A stretch of DNA of 7,271 bases from JBDHDH01 sp039591615 (GTDB lineage Bacteria; Gemmatimonadota; Gemmatimonadetes; Gemmatimonadales; GWC2-71-9). Each line of letters starts with the position of its first letter. Position 1 is the first letter of the stretch. Under the pieces are notes generated by a model that was given only the letters and a program-made list of their open reading frames with translations, ran no database searches and had not been told where the DNA came from. Made by a program: the position numbers and the translations under genes. Positions 1 to 6,087 of this stretch are shown here, in pieces. The DNA is taken from NCBI GenBank assembly GCA_039591615.1, contig JBDHDH010000154.1, positions 1-7,271 on the forward strand, given 5' to 3'.

Positions 1-2
1 AG

Positions 3-89
3 ATTCCTCGCGCCGGCGCGGGCGGTCGCCGTATCGCTTTCATTCACCCCAAGGCGACGGCGGGGATCCTGCTCGAGCTGACGGAGTAG
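3..89 (+). CDS. mce: Methylmalonyl-CoA epimerase, C-terminal end (partial)
   Basis: The third forward frame is open from the left edge and ends with TAG at 87-89, giving 28 residues. The tail reads IAFIHPKATAGILLELTE, which matches the end of methylmalonyl-CoA epimerases of the glyoxalase/VOC superfamily. These enzymes interconvert (R)- and (S)-methylmalonyl-CoA in propionate or branched-chain catabolism. The HPK...G.LLEL segment is the last beta strand, and the Glu of LLEL is the expected last metal ligand of the VOC fold. Only about a fifth of a normal 130-150 residue protein is in the window, so substrate assignment rests on this short signature. Other VOC enzymes, such as glyoxalase I, usually end differently. 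The stop codon lies three bases before the stop of the convergent lipoprotein gene. Confidence 0.72.
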   Translation: MPRAGAGGRRIAFIHPKATAGILLELTE

Positions 90-92
90 ACA

Positions 93-557
93 TCAGCCCG
101 CCCCCGGGGGGGTGCCCCGTACACAGGAGCGCGCGGGATTCCCGGCTGCGGCCAGATCGATCTCGGAAACGAGCCATCCCTCACGGTACTGCACGAGGGT
201 GAACGGGATCGTTGGGCGACAGCCCTTCCGGGTGATGCGCACCGAGAACTCCCGCGCTTTGTCAGTCCCTGGCGCAGTCAACCCCGGGGGCACGATCTCG
301 TAGCTCTCGTGGTCCAAATACACCTGGATCACCGTGAGCCGCTGCCGGAGCTCCTGTCCGTCCATGTAGTTCAAGGCAAGCCCTCGCGAGCTGCCCCACA
401 GGCCCGCCATTACATTCAGATCGTTGCCCCGCACGGCCTCCATAAAACCCCGGATGGCGGCCTCCGGCTCGTCCGGGACGGGAATCGTGCTGGCCCCACC
501 GCCACCACAACCCACGAGCAGGAGCAGGAGCGCGAGCGTCGTATTCCTTCTATACAT
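93..557 (-). CDS. Small putative lipoprotein of unknown function
   Basis: The gene encodes 154 residues on the reverse strand. It starts with two Arg, a run of Leu and a lipobox L14-V15-G16-C17, followed by a Gly-rich spacer. This is a classic lipoprotein signal: cleavage before C17, lipidation, and anchoring to the inner or outer membrane. Residues about 30-60 form an amphipathic helix (AAIRGFMEAVRGNDLNVM), and residues about 70-135 look like alternating beta strands ending in VQYREGWLVSEIDL. That order resembles small NTF2-like or DUF4878-type lipoproteins, but the family is an inference. Two further Cys (C113, C145) could form a disulfide after export. The start at 557 is the only ATG that includes the signal peptide; a weak AGGA sits right next to it. 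The gene faces away from pdxJ and ends against the epimerase gene. Confidence 0.72.
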   Translation of the reverse strand: MYRRNTTLALLLLLVGCGGGGASTIPVPDEPEAAIRGFMEAVRGNDLNVMAGLWGSSRGLALNYMDGQELRQRLTVIQVYLDHESYEIVPPGLTAPGTDKAREFSVRITRKGCRPTIPFTLVQYREGWLVSEIDLAAAGNPARSCVRGTPPGAG

Positions 558-589
558 TCCTAGGTCTGCTCACCACTGAAGCAGGCTCG

Positions 590-618
590 AACCTAAACGC
601 TTCCAAAATGCGGGGCAA
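590..618 (-). promoter_or_regulatory. Weak candidate promoter for the lipoprotein gene
   Basis: Read on the reverse strand, TTGCCC (613-618) and TAGGTT (590-595) are separated by 17 bases. They would place a transcription start about 25 bases before the lipoprotein ATG. The matches to the sigma-70 consensus are only 4/6 and 3/6, and the -35 element would lie within the start region of pdxJ. The spacing is the best argument; it may be chance. Confidence 0.18.
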
Positions 619-625
619 GCCATCC

Positions 626-1366
626 ATGCGGTTGTACGTGAACGTCGATCACGTCGCCACGGTTCGTCAGGCCCGACGAACCGACGAACCCGATCCGGTC
701 GAAGCGGCGAGCCGCTGCGAACGGGCCGGCGCGGACGGAATCACGGTACACCTGCGCGAAGACCGGCGTCACATCCAGGACGATGACGTGCATCGGTTGG
801 CGCGGGCGGTGACCACGGTTCTCAATCTCGAGCTGGCAACCAGCGAAGACATCGTGCAGCTGGCCTGTGCCCTCCGACCCCACCAGGCCACCTTGGTGCC
901 GGAACGGCGGCAGGAGATCACCACGGAGGGAGGCCTCGACTTGTCGGGCGACACCGGCCGGCTGGCGGAGGTGGCGGGTCGGCTGGCCGACGTCGGCATC
1001 CGGGTGAGCCTCTTCATCGATCCCGACGTCCCAACCATCGACCGGGCGGCGGCGATGCACGGGGTGGCGGCCATCGAGCTGCACACAGGAGAATACGCAA
1101 ACACCTATCGTACGGCGGACACCGCACTGCATCGGCTTCTGGCTGCCTCTGCCCACGCCCGCGCGGCTGGGCTCGCCGTTCACGCCGGCCACGGGTTGAC
1201 CTATCGCAACGTCACGCCCGTGGCGGCTATCGGCGAGATCGAGGAGCTGAACATCGGGCACAGTATCGTCAGCCGCGCCATCATGCACGGAATGGAGGAG
1301 GCGGTCCGCGAGATGCGCCGGCTGGTCGACGTGGCGCGCGTTGACCAACCCAAGGCGTCTCCATAG
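626..1366 (+). CDS. pdxJ: Pyridoxine 5'-phosphate synthase PdxJ
   Basis: PdxJ condenses 3-amino-2-oxopropyl phosphate with 1-deoxy-D-xylulose 5-phosphate to give pyridoxine 5'-phosphate, the ring-forming step of DXP-dependent vitamin B6 synthesis. It is a cytosolic TIM-barrel enzyme. The N-terminus MRLYVNVDHVATVRQAR is the family signature. It is followed by GADGITVHLREDRRHI (His42, equivalent to E. coli His45), NLELA (Glu69, equivalent to Glu72), HAGHGLTYRNV (active-site His region, residues 186-196) and the phosphate-binding ELNIGHSI near residue 207. With 246 residues it matches the usual 240-250. I prefer ATG 626: the family starts right at this motif, and GGGGCAAG lies about nine bases upstream. 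ATG 608 would add MRGKPS and has no visible ribosome site. Sharing DXP as substrate links it loosely to ispE further along. No catalytic residue is missing. Confidence 0.95.
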   Translation: MRLYVNVDHVATVRQARRTDEPDPVEAASRCERAGADGITVHLREDRRHIQDDDVHRLARAVTTVLNLELATSEDIVQLACALRPHQATLVPERRQEITTEGGLDLSGDTGRLAEVAGRLADVGIRVSLFIDPDVPTIDRAAAMHGVAAIELHTGEYANTYRTADTALHRLLAASAHARAAGLAVHAGHGLTYRNVTPVAAIGEIEELNIGHSIVSRAIMHGMEEAVREMRRLVDVARVDQPKASP

Positions 1367-1369
1367 GTT
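1341..1369 (+). promoter_or_regulatory. Candidate promoter inside the end of pdxJ
   Basis: TTGACC (1341-1346, 5/6 to the sigma-70 -35) and TAGGTT (1364-1369, 3/6 to the -10) are 17 bases apart. Transcription would start near 1376, just before the hairpin at 1379-1395, and would serve the Hpt-like gene independently of pdxJ. The -35 is good and the -10 poor, so this is tentative. Confidence 0.25.
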
Positions 1370-1378
1370 AGGCGGGCT

Positions 1379-1395
1379 GTGAGCGCCGGGCTCAC
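1379..1395 (+). other. Perfect hairpin in the pdxJ-Hpt gene gap
   Basis: GTGAGC (1379-1384) and GCTCAC (1390-1395) are exact inverted repeats around the five-base loop GCCGG. The 58-bp gap between pdxJ and the Hpt-like gene holds little else apart from GAGGAG at 1405-1410, which serves as ribosome site for ATG 1425 with long spacing of 14 bases. There is no T-run after the stem, so it is not a standard intrinsic terminator. It may be an mRNA end or stability element, or an operator. Confidence 0.4.
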
Positions 1396-1424
1396 CCCAG
1401 CGACGAGGAGATACGACCCACGAT

Positions 1425-3224
1425 ATGACCCAGCCAATGGGCCTCACCGAGTTCTTCGCGATGGAGGCGGGGGAGTACCTCGAGCGTCTCGACGCGCTGG
1501 TGTCACCTGCTGCACCGCCGGACTCGGAAGAATTCCTCCGTCTCGCTCGCGCACTGCGGGGCTCGGCGCTCATGGCGAATCAACACTCCATTGCCAACAC
1601 GGCGGCGGCCTTCGAAGGGCTTGCGCGGGCGGTGAGGGAGCAGCGGCGCTCATGGGATGAGGCCACGAAGCAACTCGCCATCCGGGCGGTGGACGATCTC
1701 AAGGTGCTCGTGCGGAGCGTGGCCGAGTGGTCGGAATCGGCCGAGTCTCGGGCCACGGGACTCACAGCCGAACTCGAGCACGCCATCGGAAAGGCCCCAT
1801 CGAGCCCTGCCCCGCGGACGGTACAGGGTCTCGATCCGGGCACCCGAGCCTTCCTGGCGCGGGAAGGAGCGGCCGTGGCGAGCACGCTTCACGAGGCGGC
1901 CCGGGGGCTGCAGCAGAACCCCATGGCCCACGAGCCCCTGGAACGCGTGCTCAAGGTGATGCAGCCCCTTCGCGGCCTCGCGATCCTTTCCGAGATCCCA
2001 CCCATGGGGGAGCTCTTGCAGGGGATCGAGCAGGCCATCGGCGAGGTGAGCCGTCGATCCGGCCGGACCGTGGGCGCCGATCTGCTGTTCGAGGCCGCCG
2101 CAAAGGCGCTCGCGCGAGCGGCCCGCGAGATCGCCGCGGAGGGGCGGGCTGAGGCGGAGTCCCAAGAAACCCAGGACTTCGCGCATCGATTGGCGGCGAT
2201 TCTCGACGAGGAAGCCGAGGCAGTCTCCATCGATTCGCTCTATTACGACGACGAAGGCCCGCACGTGGTAAAGGAGGGAACCGCCACGGCCCGACCGGCG
2301 CAGTTGGGACGCCTCGAGCTCGTGTCGCATGGCGAGCACCTTCGGTTGGCCGCCGACGAGCTCGAACGCGCCCGCACCACCACGCAGCGCGAGCTCCGCG
2401 CCCAGGCGCTTGCCGGCACCTTCCGCGCCCTCGCCGCAGCCGTGGGCGGTCCGCTGGAAGAAGCCGTGTCCAGGTTCGGCCATGCGGCACGAGAAGCCCT
2501 CGGGCATGGTACGCCGGTGAGCCGGACCCGGGCCTTTGCCACCCAGTTGCGGGAGGCGGGAACGACCTTGAGCCTGGCGGCCCAAGGCGACGATCAGGTT
2601 CTCGCTCAACGACTGAACCGACTAGTGGGAGCCGTCCGTGACCTCGTCACTGCGGCACCAGAACCCTGGGAAACAGCTCACGAGGCTGCGCCGGCGGCCC
2701 CGGCCATCGCAACCCCCAGCGATCGAGCGCCACACCGCCCCGCAGCAACATCGGCTGCCGTCCGGGCCGAAGAAGTAGCCACTCCGCCGACGCGGCCCCA
2801 AGCACCGGAACCGCCGGCCGCTCCCGCTGCTCGCCCGGAGCCGGCAGTCTCGGAGGCCGCGGCTGCGCGACCCGCACCCGGGCCACCCCTGGCCGAACCG
2901 CCCAACTTGGCGGGCAGCTGGATCCGCTACGAGCGGTTCACCGGCACACTCGGCTTTGCGGAAGCCTCTCTCGAAGAACTCGTGAGCGGGCCACCACCCG
3001 AGACCCTCGCTCCTGCCCTGGTGACAGGCGACGGCGCCGAGGTCGGTGAGGCCGTCCCCATCACGTCACTGTGCTATGGCGGGACGGCTGCACTGAAACG
3101 GGCCCTCACGCTCCAGAAGCAACTGCAGGTGGAGCTCGGCAGGGGCGCCGATGACGCTCGGGTGGGTGAGCTGATCCAGGAAGTCTTCGATCTCGTCAGA
3201 CTTGGCCTCGAGCGCGGCGAGTAG
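1425..3224 (+). CDS. Hpt-like scaffold protein lacking phospho-acceptor His
   Basis: This 599-residue cytosolic protein is mostly helical. Residues 7-105 look like a histidine-phosphotransfer (Hpt) domain: LARALRGSALMAN (40-52) aligns with the family's AAHTLKGSA motif, but the phosphorylated His position is Arg42. Residues 138-250 hold a second similar segment, VMQPLRGLAILSE (178-190), where the His is replaced by Gln180. Another helical block covers 295-410. A Pro/Ala-rich linker (about 408-495) leads to a C-terminal module of about 100 residues. E265-Y274 and E542-Y551 repeat the pattern EAVxIxSLxY. No kinase, receiver or HATPase domain follows, so this is not CheA. A known precedent is Pseudomonas FimL, related to the ChpA N-terminus and with Gln at the phospho-sites; it acts as a scaffold in type IV pilus signalling. 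A similar non-catalytic signalling or scaffold role is inferred. The gene overlaps the next by 23 bp. Confidence 0.72.
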   Translation: MTQPMGLTEFFAMEAGEYLERLDALVSPAAPPDSEEFLRLARALRGSALMANQHSIANTAAAFEGLARAVREQRRSWDEATKQLAIRAVDDLKVLVRSVAEWSESAESRATGLTAELEHAIGKAPSSPAPRTVQGLDPGTRAFLAREGAAVASTLHEAARGLQQNPMAHEPLERVLKVMQPLRGLAILSEIPPMGELLQGIEQAIGEVSRRSGRTVGADLLFEAAAKALARAAREIAAEGRAEAESQETQDFAHRLAAILDEEAEAVSIDSLYYDDEGPHVVKEGTATARPAQLGRLELVSHGEHLRLAADELERARTTTQRELRAQALAGTFRALAAAVGGPLEEAVSRFGHAAREALGHGTPVSRTRAFATQLREAGTTLSLAAQGDDQVLAQRLNRLVGAVRDLVTAAPEPWETAHEAAPAAPAIATPSDRAPHRPAATSAAVRAEEVATPPTRPQAPEPPAAPAARPEPAVSEAAAARPAPGPPLAEPPNLAGSWIRYERFTGTLGFAEASLEELVSGPPPETLAPALVTGDGAEVGEAVPITSLCYGGTAALKRALTLQKQLQVELGRGADDARVGELIQEVFDLVRLGLERGE

Positions 3225-4248
3225 CCGGCGCGGGATCCGCTGGCCCGGCCTCCTGGGCCTCTTCCTTTCCGTCGCACTCCTCTGGTGGACCCTCCACGAC
3301 GTCGCTCTGTCCGAGGTGTGGAGCCAGATTCGCAACGTCCGCCTCGCACCCTTCCTGGGGATGGTGGTGCTGGCAACCGCCACCTTCCCGCTCCGCACGG
3401 TGCGGTGGCGCTACATTCTCCGCCTCGAGGGTTCCACGCTGCCGTTCGTGCCGCTGTGGCATGCGACGGCGATCGGTTTCATGGCCAACAACCTCCTGCC
3501 GGCGCGCGCCGGGGAGCTGGCCCGCGCGTATTCAGCCCGGCAGCTCACGGCGGTGCGCTTCTCCACGGCCATCGCATCGATTGCCGTGGAGCGTGTGCTG
3601 GACGGCATCGGAATCGTCGCCCTGCTCACCGTTGGGATCTGGGCCGGAGGGTTCGCAACAGAGACAACCCTTGGCGGCATGTCGTTGGTTGGGATTGTCC
3701 GAAGCAGCGGCGTGCTGTTCCTTCTCCTCCTCCTCGCCGCCGTCGCGCTCGTCCACTGGCCCCACCCAGCCCTCCACCTCGCCCGGGTCGTTTCCCAACG
3801 AATCCTGCCCCCCCGCTGGGCCAACCGACTGCTGTCCACGTTGGAGGGACTGCTTTCCGGACTGGACGCGCTGCGGAGCCTGCGGCGCTTCGCCCTGACG
3901 CTGGTCTGGACCCTGGTCGTGTGGCTGGTGAACGCCGCATCCTTCTGGTTGTGCTTGGTGGCTTTCGATCTCGGGCCCCCACCGGCGGCAGCTCTGGTGG
4001 TCCAGGGCGTCATCGCATTCGGCGTGGCCCTGCCATCGTCGCCCGGTTTCTTCGGGCCGTTCGAGGCGGCGTGTCGGGTCTCGCTGGCGCTGTACGGAGT
4101 CCCGGCGGCTCGAGCAGTCTCCTATGCAGTAGGCTACCACTTCGCCACCTTCATTCCGATTACCCTGCTCGGCCTATGGTCGCTCTCGCGGGCCCGTCTG
4201 CACCTGGCAGACCTGCGGACCGTGAGGATGGCGGACGGGAAAGCGTGA
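3202..4248 (+). CDS. UPF0104 / LPG-synthase-TM family membrane protein (flippase-like)
   Basis: The protein has 348 residues with about seven or eight membrane segments (around 15-33, 50-66, 85-100, 122-150, 168-186, 230-256, 262-280 and 305-328). Family motifs are NNLLPARAGELARAY (96-110), AVERVLDGIGI (128-138) and PSSPGFFGPFEAA (278-290). These mark the lysylphosphatidylglycerol synthase transmembrane domain family (PF03706, formerly UPF0104). Members flip lipids or are joined to aminoacyl-transferase domains; this one is the membrane part only, so the substrate is unknown. The frame is closed by a stop at 3172-3174, and TTG 3202 is the only usual start that keeps the first membrane segment. 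No Shine-Dalgarno is visible, so translation probably couples to the upstream gene, whose stop lies 20 bases into this one. The next in-frame ATG (3361) would remove the first membrane helix. Confidence 0.85.
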   Translation: MASSAASSRRGIRWPGLLGLFLSVALLWWTLHDVALSEVWSQIRNVRLAPFLGMVVLATATFPLRTVRWRYILRLEGSTLPFVPLWHATAIGFMANNLLPARAGELARAYSARQLTAVRFSTAIASIAVERVLDGIGIVALLTVGIWAGGFATETTLGGMSLVGIVRSSGVLFLLLLLAAVALVHWPHPALHLARVVSQRILPPRWANRLLSTLEGLLSGLDALRSLRRFALTLVWTLVVWLVNAASFWLCLVAFDLGPPPAAALVVQGVIAFGVALPSSPGFFGPFEAACRVSLALYGVPAARAVSYAVGYHFATFIPITLLGLWSLSRARLHLADLRTVRMADGKA

Positions 4249-4271
4249 CATCCAACAAGAGCATACAGGGC

Positions 4272-4355
4272 ATGGGAGACACGCGCGTCGTCCTCGAAGC
4301 GTGGCCGTCCGCCACCAACGGCAGCATGGCGCCGGCGCCCGGGCCGCGACCGTGA
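4272..4355 (+). other. Possible 27-codon leader ORF before ispE
   Basis: ATG 4272 opens a 27-codon frame whose TGA (4353-4355) overlaps GTG 4352, the preferred ispE start, as GTGA. CAGGG sits directly in front of the ATG and is too close to be a good ribosome site. The peptide is rich in Pro, Ala and Gly and matches nothing I recognise. The stop-start overlap is the only support; it may be an upstream ORF coupled to ispE, or simply the end of a chance frame in GC-rich DNA. Confidence 0.2.
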
Positions 4356-5245
4356 CGGTCAGCGACCGCGTTCAGATCACCGCCCACGCCAAGGCCAACT
4401 TGCTGTTGCGCATCTTGTCGAAGGAGGCCGACGGCTATCACGGGATCGAAACGCTGTTCACGCTGCTCGAGCTGCACGATGAGATCACCGTGGAGCGCGT
4501 CGCGGAGGGCATCGAGCTGGAGGTGGAGGGGGCGGAGACCGGCCCGGTAGAAGAGAATCTCGCGTACCAAGCCGCGGCTGCGGCGCTCGAGGCCACAGGT
4601 GGCCGTTTCGGCGTGCGCATCACCCTCCGCAAGCACGTCCCCGTTCAGGCTGGGTTGGGCGGTGGATCGAGCGACGGCGCAGCCGTGCTCCATGCGGTGA
4701 ATCGACTGGCCGACGACGCCGTCCCGCGACACGAGATACTCCAGTTCGCGGCGAAGCTGGGGAGCGACGTCGCCTTTTTCGCCTCCGGCGCGGCGCTGGC
4801 GTTGGCGTGGGGCCGGGGGGAGCGGCTGTTCCGGTTGTCCGCGCCACGGGCTTCCCCGGCACTCATCGTCGTCCCGCCATTTGGCGTGAGCACGGCGACG
4901 GCGTATCAGCAGTTCGAGATCGGACGGGCGCAGCAGCGCCGGCGCGGCGCGGTGGTGTTCGACCTGGACGCCTTCGACACGTGGGGAGGTATAGGCCGGT
5001 TGGGCGGCAACGATTTCGAGGCCTCGGTATTCGGTCGGCTGCCCCAGCTCAAGGAGCTGCACGAGCGCGTCGCGGAGACTCGGCCGCTGCTCGCCCGTCT
5101 CTGCGGCTCTGGATCCGCGCTCATCGCCGTGTACAAGAGCGAGCGTGATCGGGACGGCGCGGCCTTGGAGATCGGCGAGCGCGACCAGCGCCTCATCAAG
5201 ACCATGACGCGCCCGGAGCCGGCACCGGGACCGGAGGGCATCTGA
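4352..5245 (+). CDS. ispE: 4-diphosphocytidyl-2-C-methyl-D-erythritol kinase IspE
   Basis: IspE phosphorylates the 2-hydroxyl of CDP-methylerythritol with ATP, the fourth enzyme of the MEP route to isopentenyl diphosphate. It is a cytosolic GHMP-family kinase. Residues from GTG 4352: the AHAKANLLLRI motif carries catalytic Lys14, DGYHGIETLF binds substrate, PVQAGLGGGSSDGAA (97-111) is the ATP-binding glycine loop, LGSDVAFF holds catalytic Asp139, GGNDFE lies at 218-223, and CGSGSA (251-256) is the C-terminal GHMP motif. The length of 297 is typical. GTG 4301 is also in frame and would add 17 residues with no family match; neither start has a clear ribosome site. Stop TGA is followed at once by TAG. 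The gene lies 103 bp after the flippase-like gene and probably shares its transcript. All key residues are present. Confidence 0.95.
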   Translation: MTVSDRVQITAHAKANLLLRILSKEADGYHGIETLFTLLELHDEITVERVAEGIELEVEGAETGPVEENLAYQAAAAALEATGGRFGVRITLRKHVPVQAGLGGGSSDGAAVLHAVNRLADDAVPRHEILQFAAKLGSDVAFFASGAALALAWGRGERLFRLSAPRASPALIVVPPFGVSTATAYQQFEIGRAQQRRRGAVVFDLDAFDTWGGIGRLGGNDFEASVFGRLPQLKELHERVAETRPLLARLCGSGSALIAVYKSERDRDGAALEIGERDQRLIKTMTRPEPAPGPEGI

Positions 5246-5291
5246 TAGCGGGGAGGACGAGCGGTGGAGATCCCACTCGAGCGAGGAGGGC

Positions 5292-5939
5292 ATGGACGGC
5301 ATGCGAGGGCATGAGGGGCACACAGTGAGGCGCAGTGGGTCGCCTCTGGCGTGGACCCGGCGGGGGGCGTTGGCGGTGATCGCCATCGCTACCGCGTTGT
5401 CGACCGGCACGTCGGCATTACGAGCTCAGAGCGGAGCAGTCGTGCTGTACGTGAACGGCGGGCGTCTGAATCCCCTGTCCGGCCTCGCCGATGGAACCGG
5501 TGACGAACTCTCGTCCGGTTCGCTTTTCGGCGGTGGACTCACCCTCATGCTGGGCCGGAACGTCGCGCTCCGTGCATACGTGTCACGGGTCAGCACGGAC
5601 TACAAGGGACCCACCCTCGCCGTCGAGGACAGCAGCGTAACCCGGGTGTCGTACGGTGGCGACCTCATGATCGGGTGGCCGATGGAGCTCGGGATTGCGC
5701 CGTATCTCTTCGGAGGGCTGGGCGCTGCGGCCATCGATCCGGCGGACAACGCCCTCGGGAGTTTCACGAAGCTGTTGGGCCGCGTGGGAGCAGGGTTCAA
5801 CTATCTCCTGGAGGGATCCGCGCTCACACCATTCCTGGAGGCGGGCGTCCATTTCTACTCCTTCGACCGCTTCGGATTCGACAAGACGCAGGTCGACGTC
5901 AGCGCCACCGTGGGGCTAGCCTTGGCGATTCCGTTCTGA
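5292..5939 (+). CDS. Small outer-membrane beta-barrel protein
   Basis: The protein has up to 215 residues. Arg-rich N-terminus, a hydrophobic stretch (about 25-40) and SALRAQ at 41-46 form a Sec signal peptide with cleavage near residue 45. The rest alternates polar and aromatic/hydrophobic residues, with GGGLTLMLG, YLFGGLGAAAI and GVHFYSF as strand-like pieces, and it ends in Phe, as outer-membrane barrels usually do. This resembles OmpA/OmpX-like 8-strand barrels (OMP_b-brl type). Its ligand or role cannot be read. Several starts compete: ATG 5292 has AGGAGG only two bases away, ATG 5301 has it at 11 bases, and GTG 5325 has GAGGGG six bases before. GTG 5325 gives the cleanest signal peptide (204 residues). 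It follows ispE by 46 bp. Confidence 0.75.
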   Translation: MDGMRGHEGHTVRRSGSPLAWTRRGALAVIAIATALSTGTSALRAQSGAVVLYVNGGRLNPLSGLADGTGDELSSGSLFGGGLTLMLGRNVALRAYVSRVSTDYKGPTLAVEDSSVTRVSYGGDLMIGWPMELGIAPYLFGGLGAAAIDPADNALGSFTKLLGRVGAGFNYLLEGSALTPFLEAGVHFYSFDRFGFDKTQVDVSATVGLALAIPF

Positions 5940-5960
5940 CGACGGGGCCGACCTCAGGCC

Positions 5961-5990
5961 GCGCCTTGCCCCCGGTGGTGCCGAAGGCGC
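5961..5990 (+). terminator. Possible terminator after the barrel gene
   Basis: GCGCCTT (5961-5967) pairs exactly with AAGGCGC (5984-5990). CGG (5973-5975) with CCG (5981-5983) adds three pairs above a five-base bulge. The stem is followed by ATTGTT, only a weak T-run. It lies 22 bp after the barrel gene stop, where an end of transcription is expected. Confidence 0.4.
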
Positions 5991-6007
5991 ATTGTTCAGT
6001 ATTCGAT

Positions 6008-6047
6008 GTCTTACGTGAGACTGCCAGCGCCGAGTCGCACGTCAGGC
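6008..6047 (+). promoter_or_regulatory. Leader hairpin upstream of the RRM gene
   Basis: Bases 6008-6022 pair with 6033-6047 around a ten-base loop. Of 15 positions, 12 are Watson-Crick and one is G-U; the two mismatches are T6012/C6043 and A6018/G6037. The core is ACGTG/CACGT plus GACT/AGTC. The stem ends 25 bases before the Shine-Dalgarno at 6073-6079. The element is also bracketed by an 8-bp direct repeat TTCAGTAT (5995-6002 and 6054-6061). No T-run follows, so a leader structure, RNA-protein site or processing signal is more likely than a terminator. Its role is not known. Confidence 0.5.
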
Positions 6048-6072
6048 GAGACTTTCAGTATGAGTTCGCGGC

Positions 6073-6087
6073 AAGGAGGGCAAAGTG
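6073..6087 (+). promoter_or_regulatory. Strong Shine-Dalgarno deciding the RRM start
   Basis: AAGGAGG at 6073-6079 is a full anti-16S match, five bases before GTG 6085. It is one of the strongest ribosome sites in the window, and it fixes the GTG start, which is where RRM homology begins. Confidence 0.85.

Noticed and set aside
101..112. CCCCCGGGGG as a terminator between convergent genes
   Set aside because: The palindrome has no loop and no T-run, so it cannot form a normal intrinsic terminator.
593..1573. A 326-codon reverse-strand open frame over pdxJ
   Set aside because: It is antisense to an unmistakable pdxJ; the translation looks like random GC-rich sequence.
1650..2609. A 319-codon reverse-strand frame over the Hpt-like gene
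   Set aside because: No ribosome site or domain, and it runs against a better frame that has Hpt-like motifs.
3285..4355. A 356-codon forward frame overlapping the membrane protein gene
   Set aside because: The alternative frame has UPF0104 motifs and clear membrane helices; this one is Arg/Pro-rich without a domain. Only its last 27 codons are kept as a weak candidate.
5264..5314. Short GTG frame after ispE (VEIPLERGG...) as a remnant of a small gene such as spoVG
   Set aside because: Only the first three residues are reminiscent, and the frame stops after 16 codons; the evidence is too thin.
4160..5410. A 416-codon open frame on the reverse strand across ispE
   Set aside because: It is antisense to a gene with complete IspE motifs. 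High third-position GC commonly leaves such frames open, and the product (Arg/Gln/His-rich) shows no domain.
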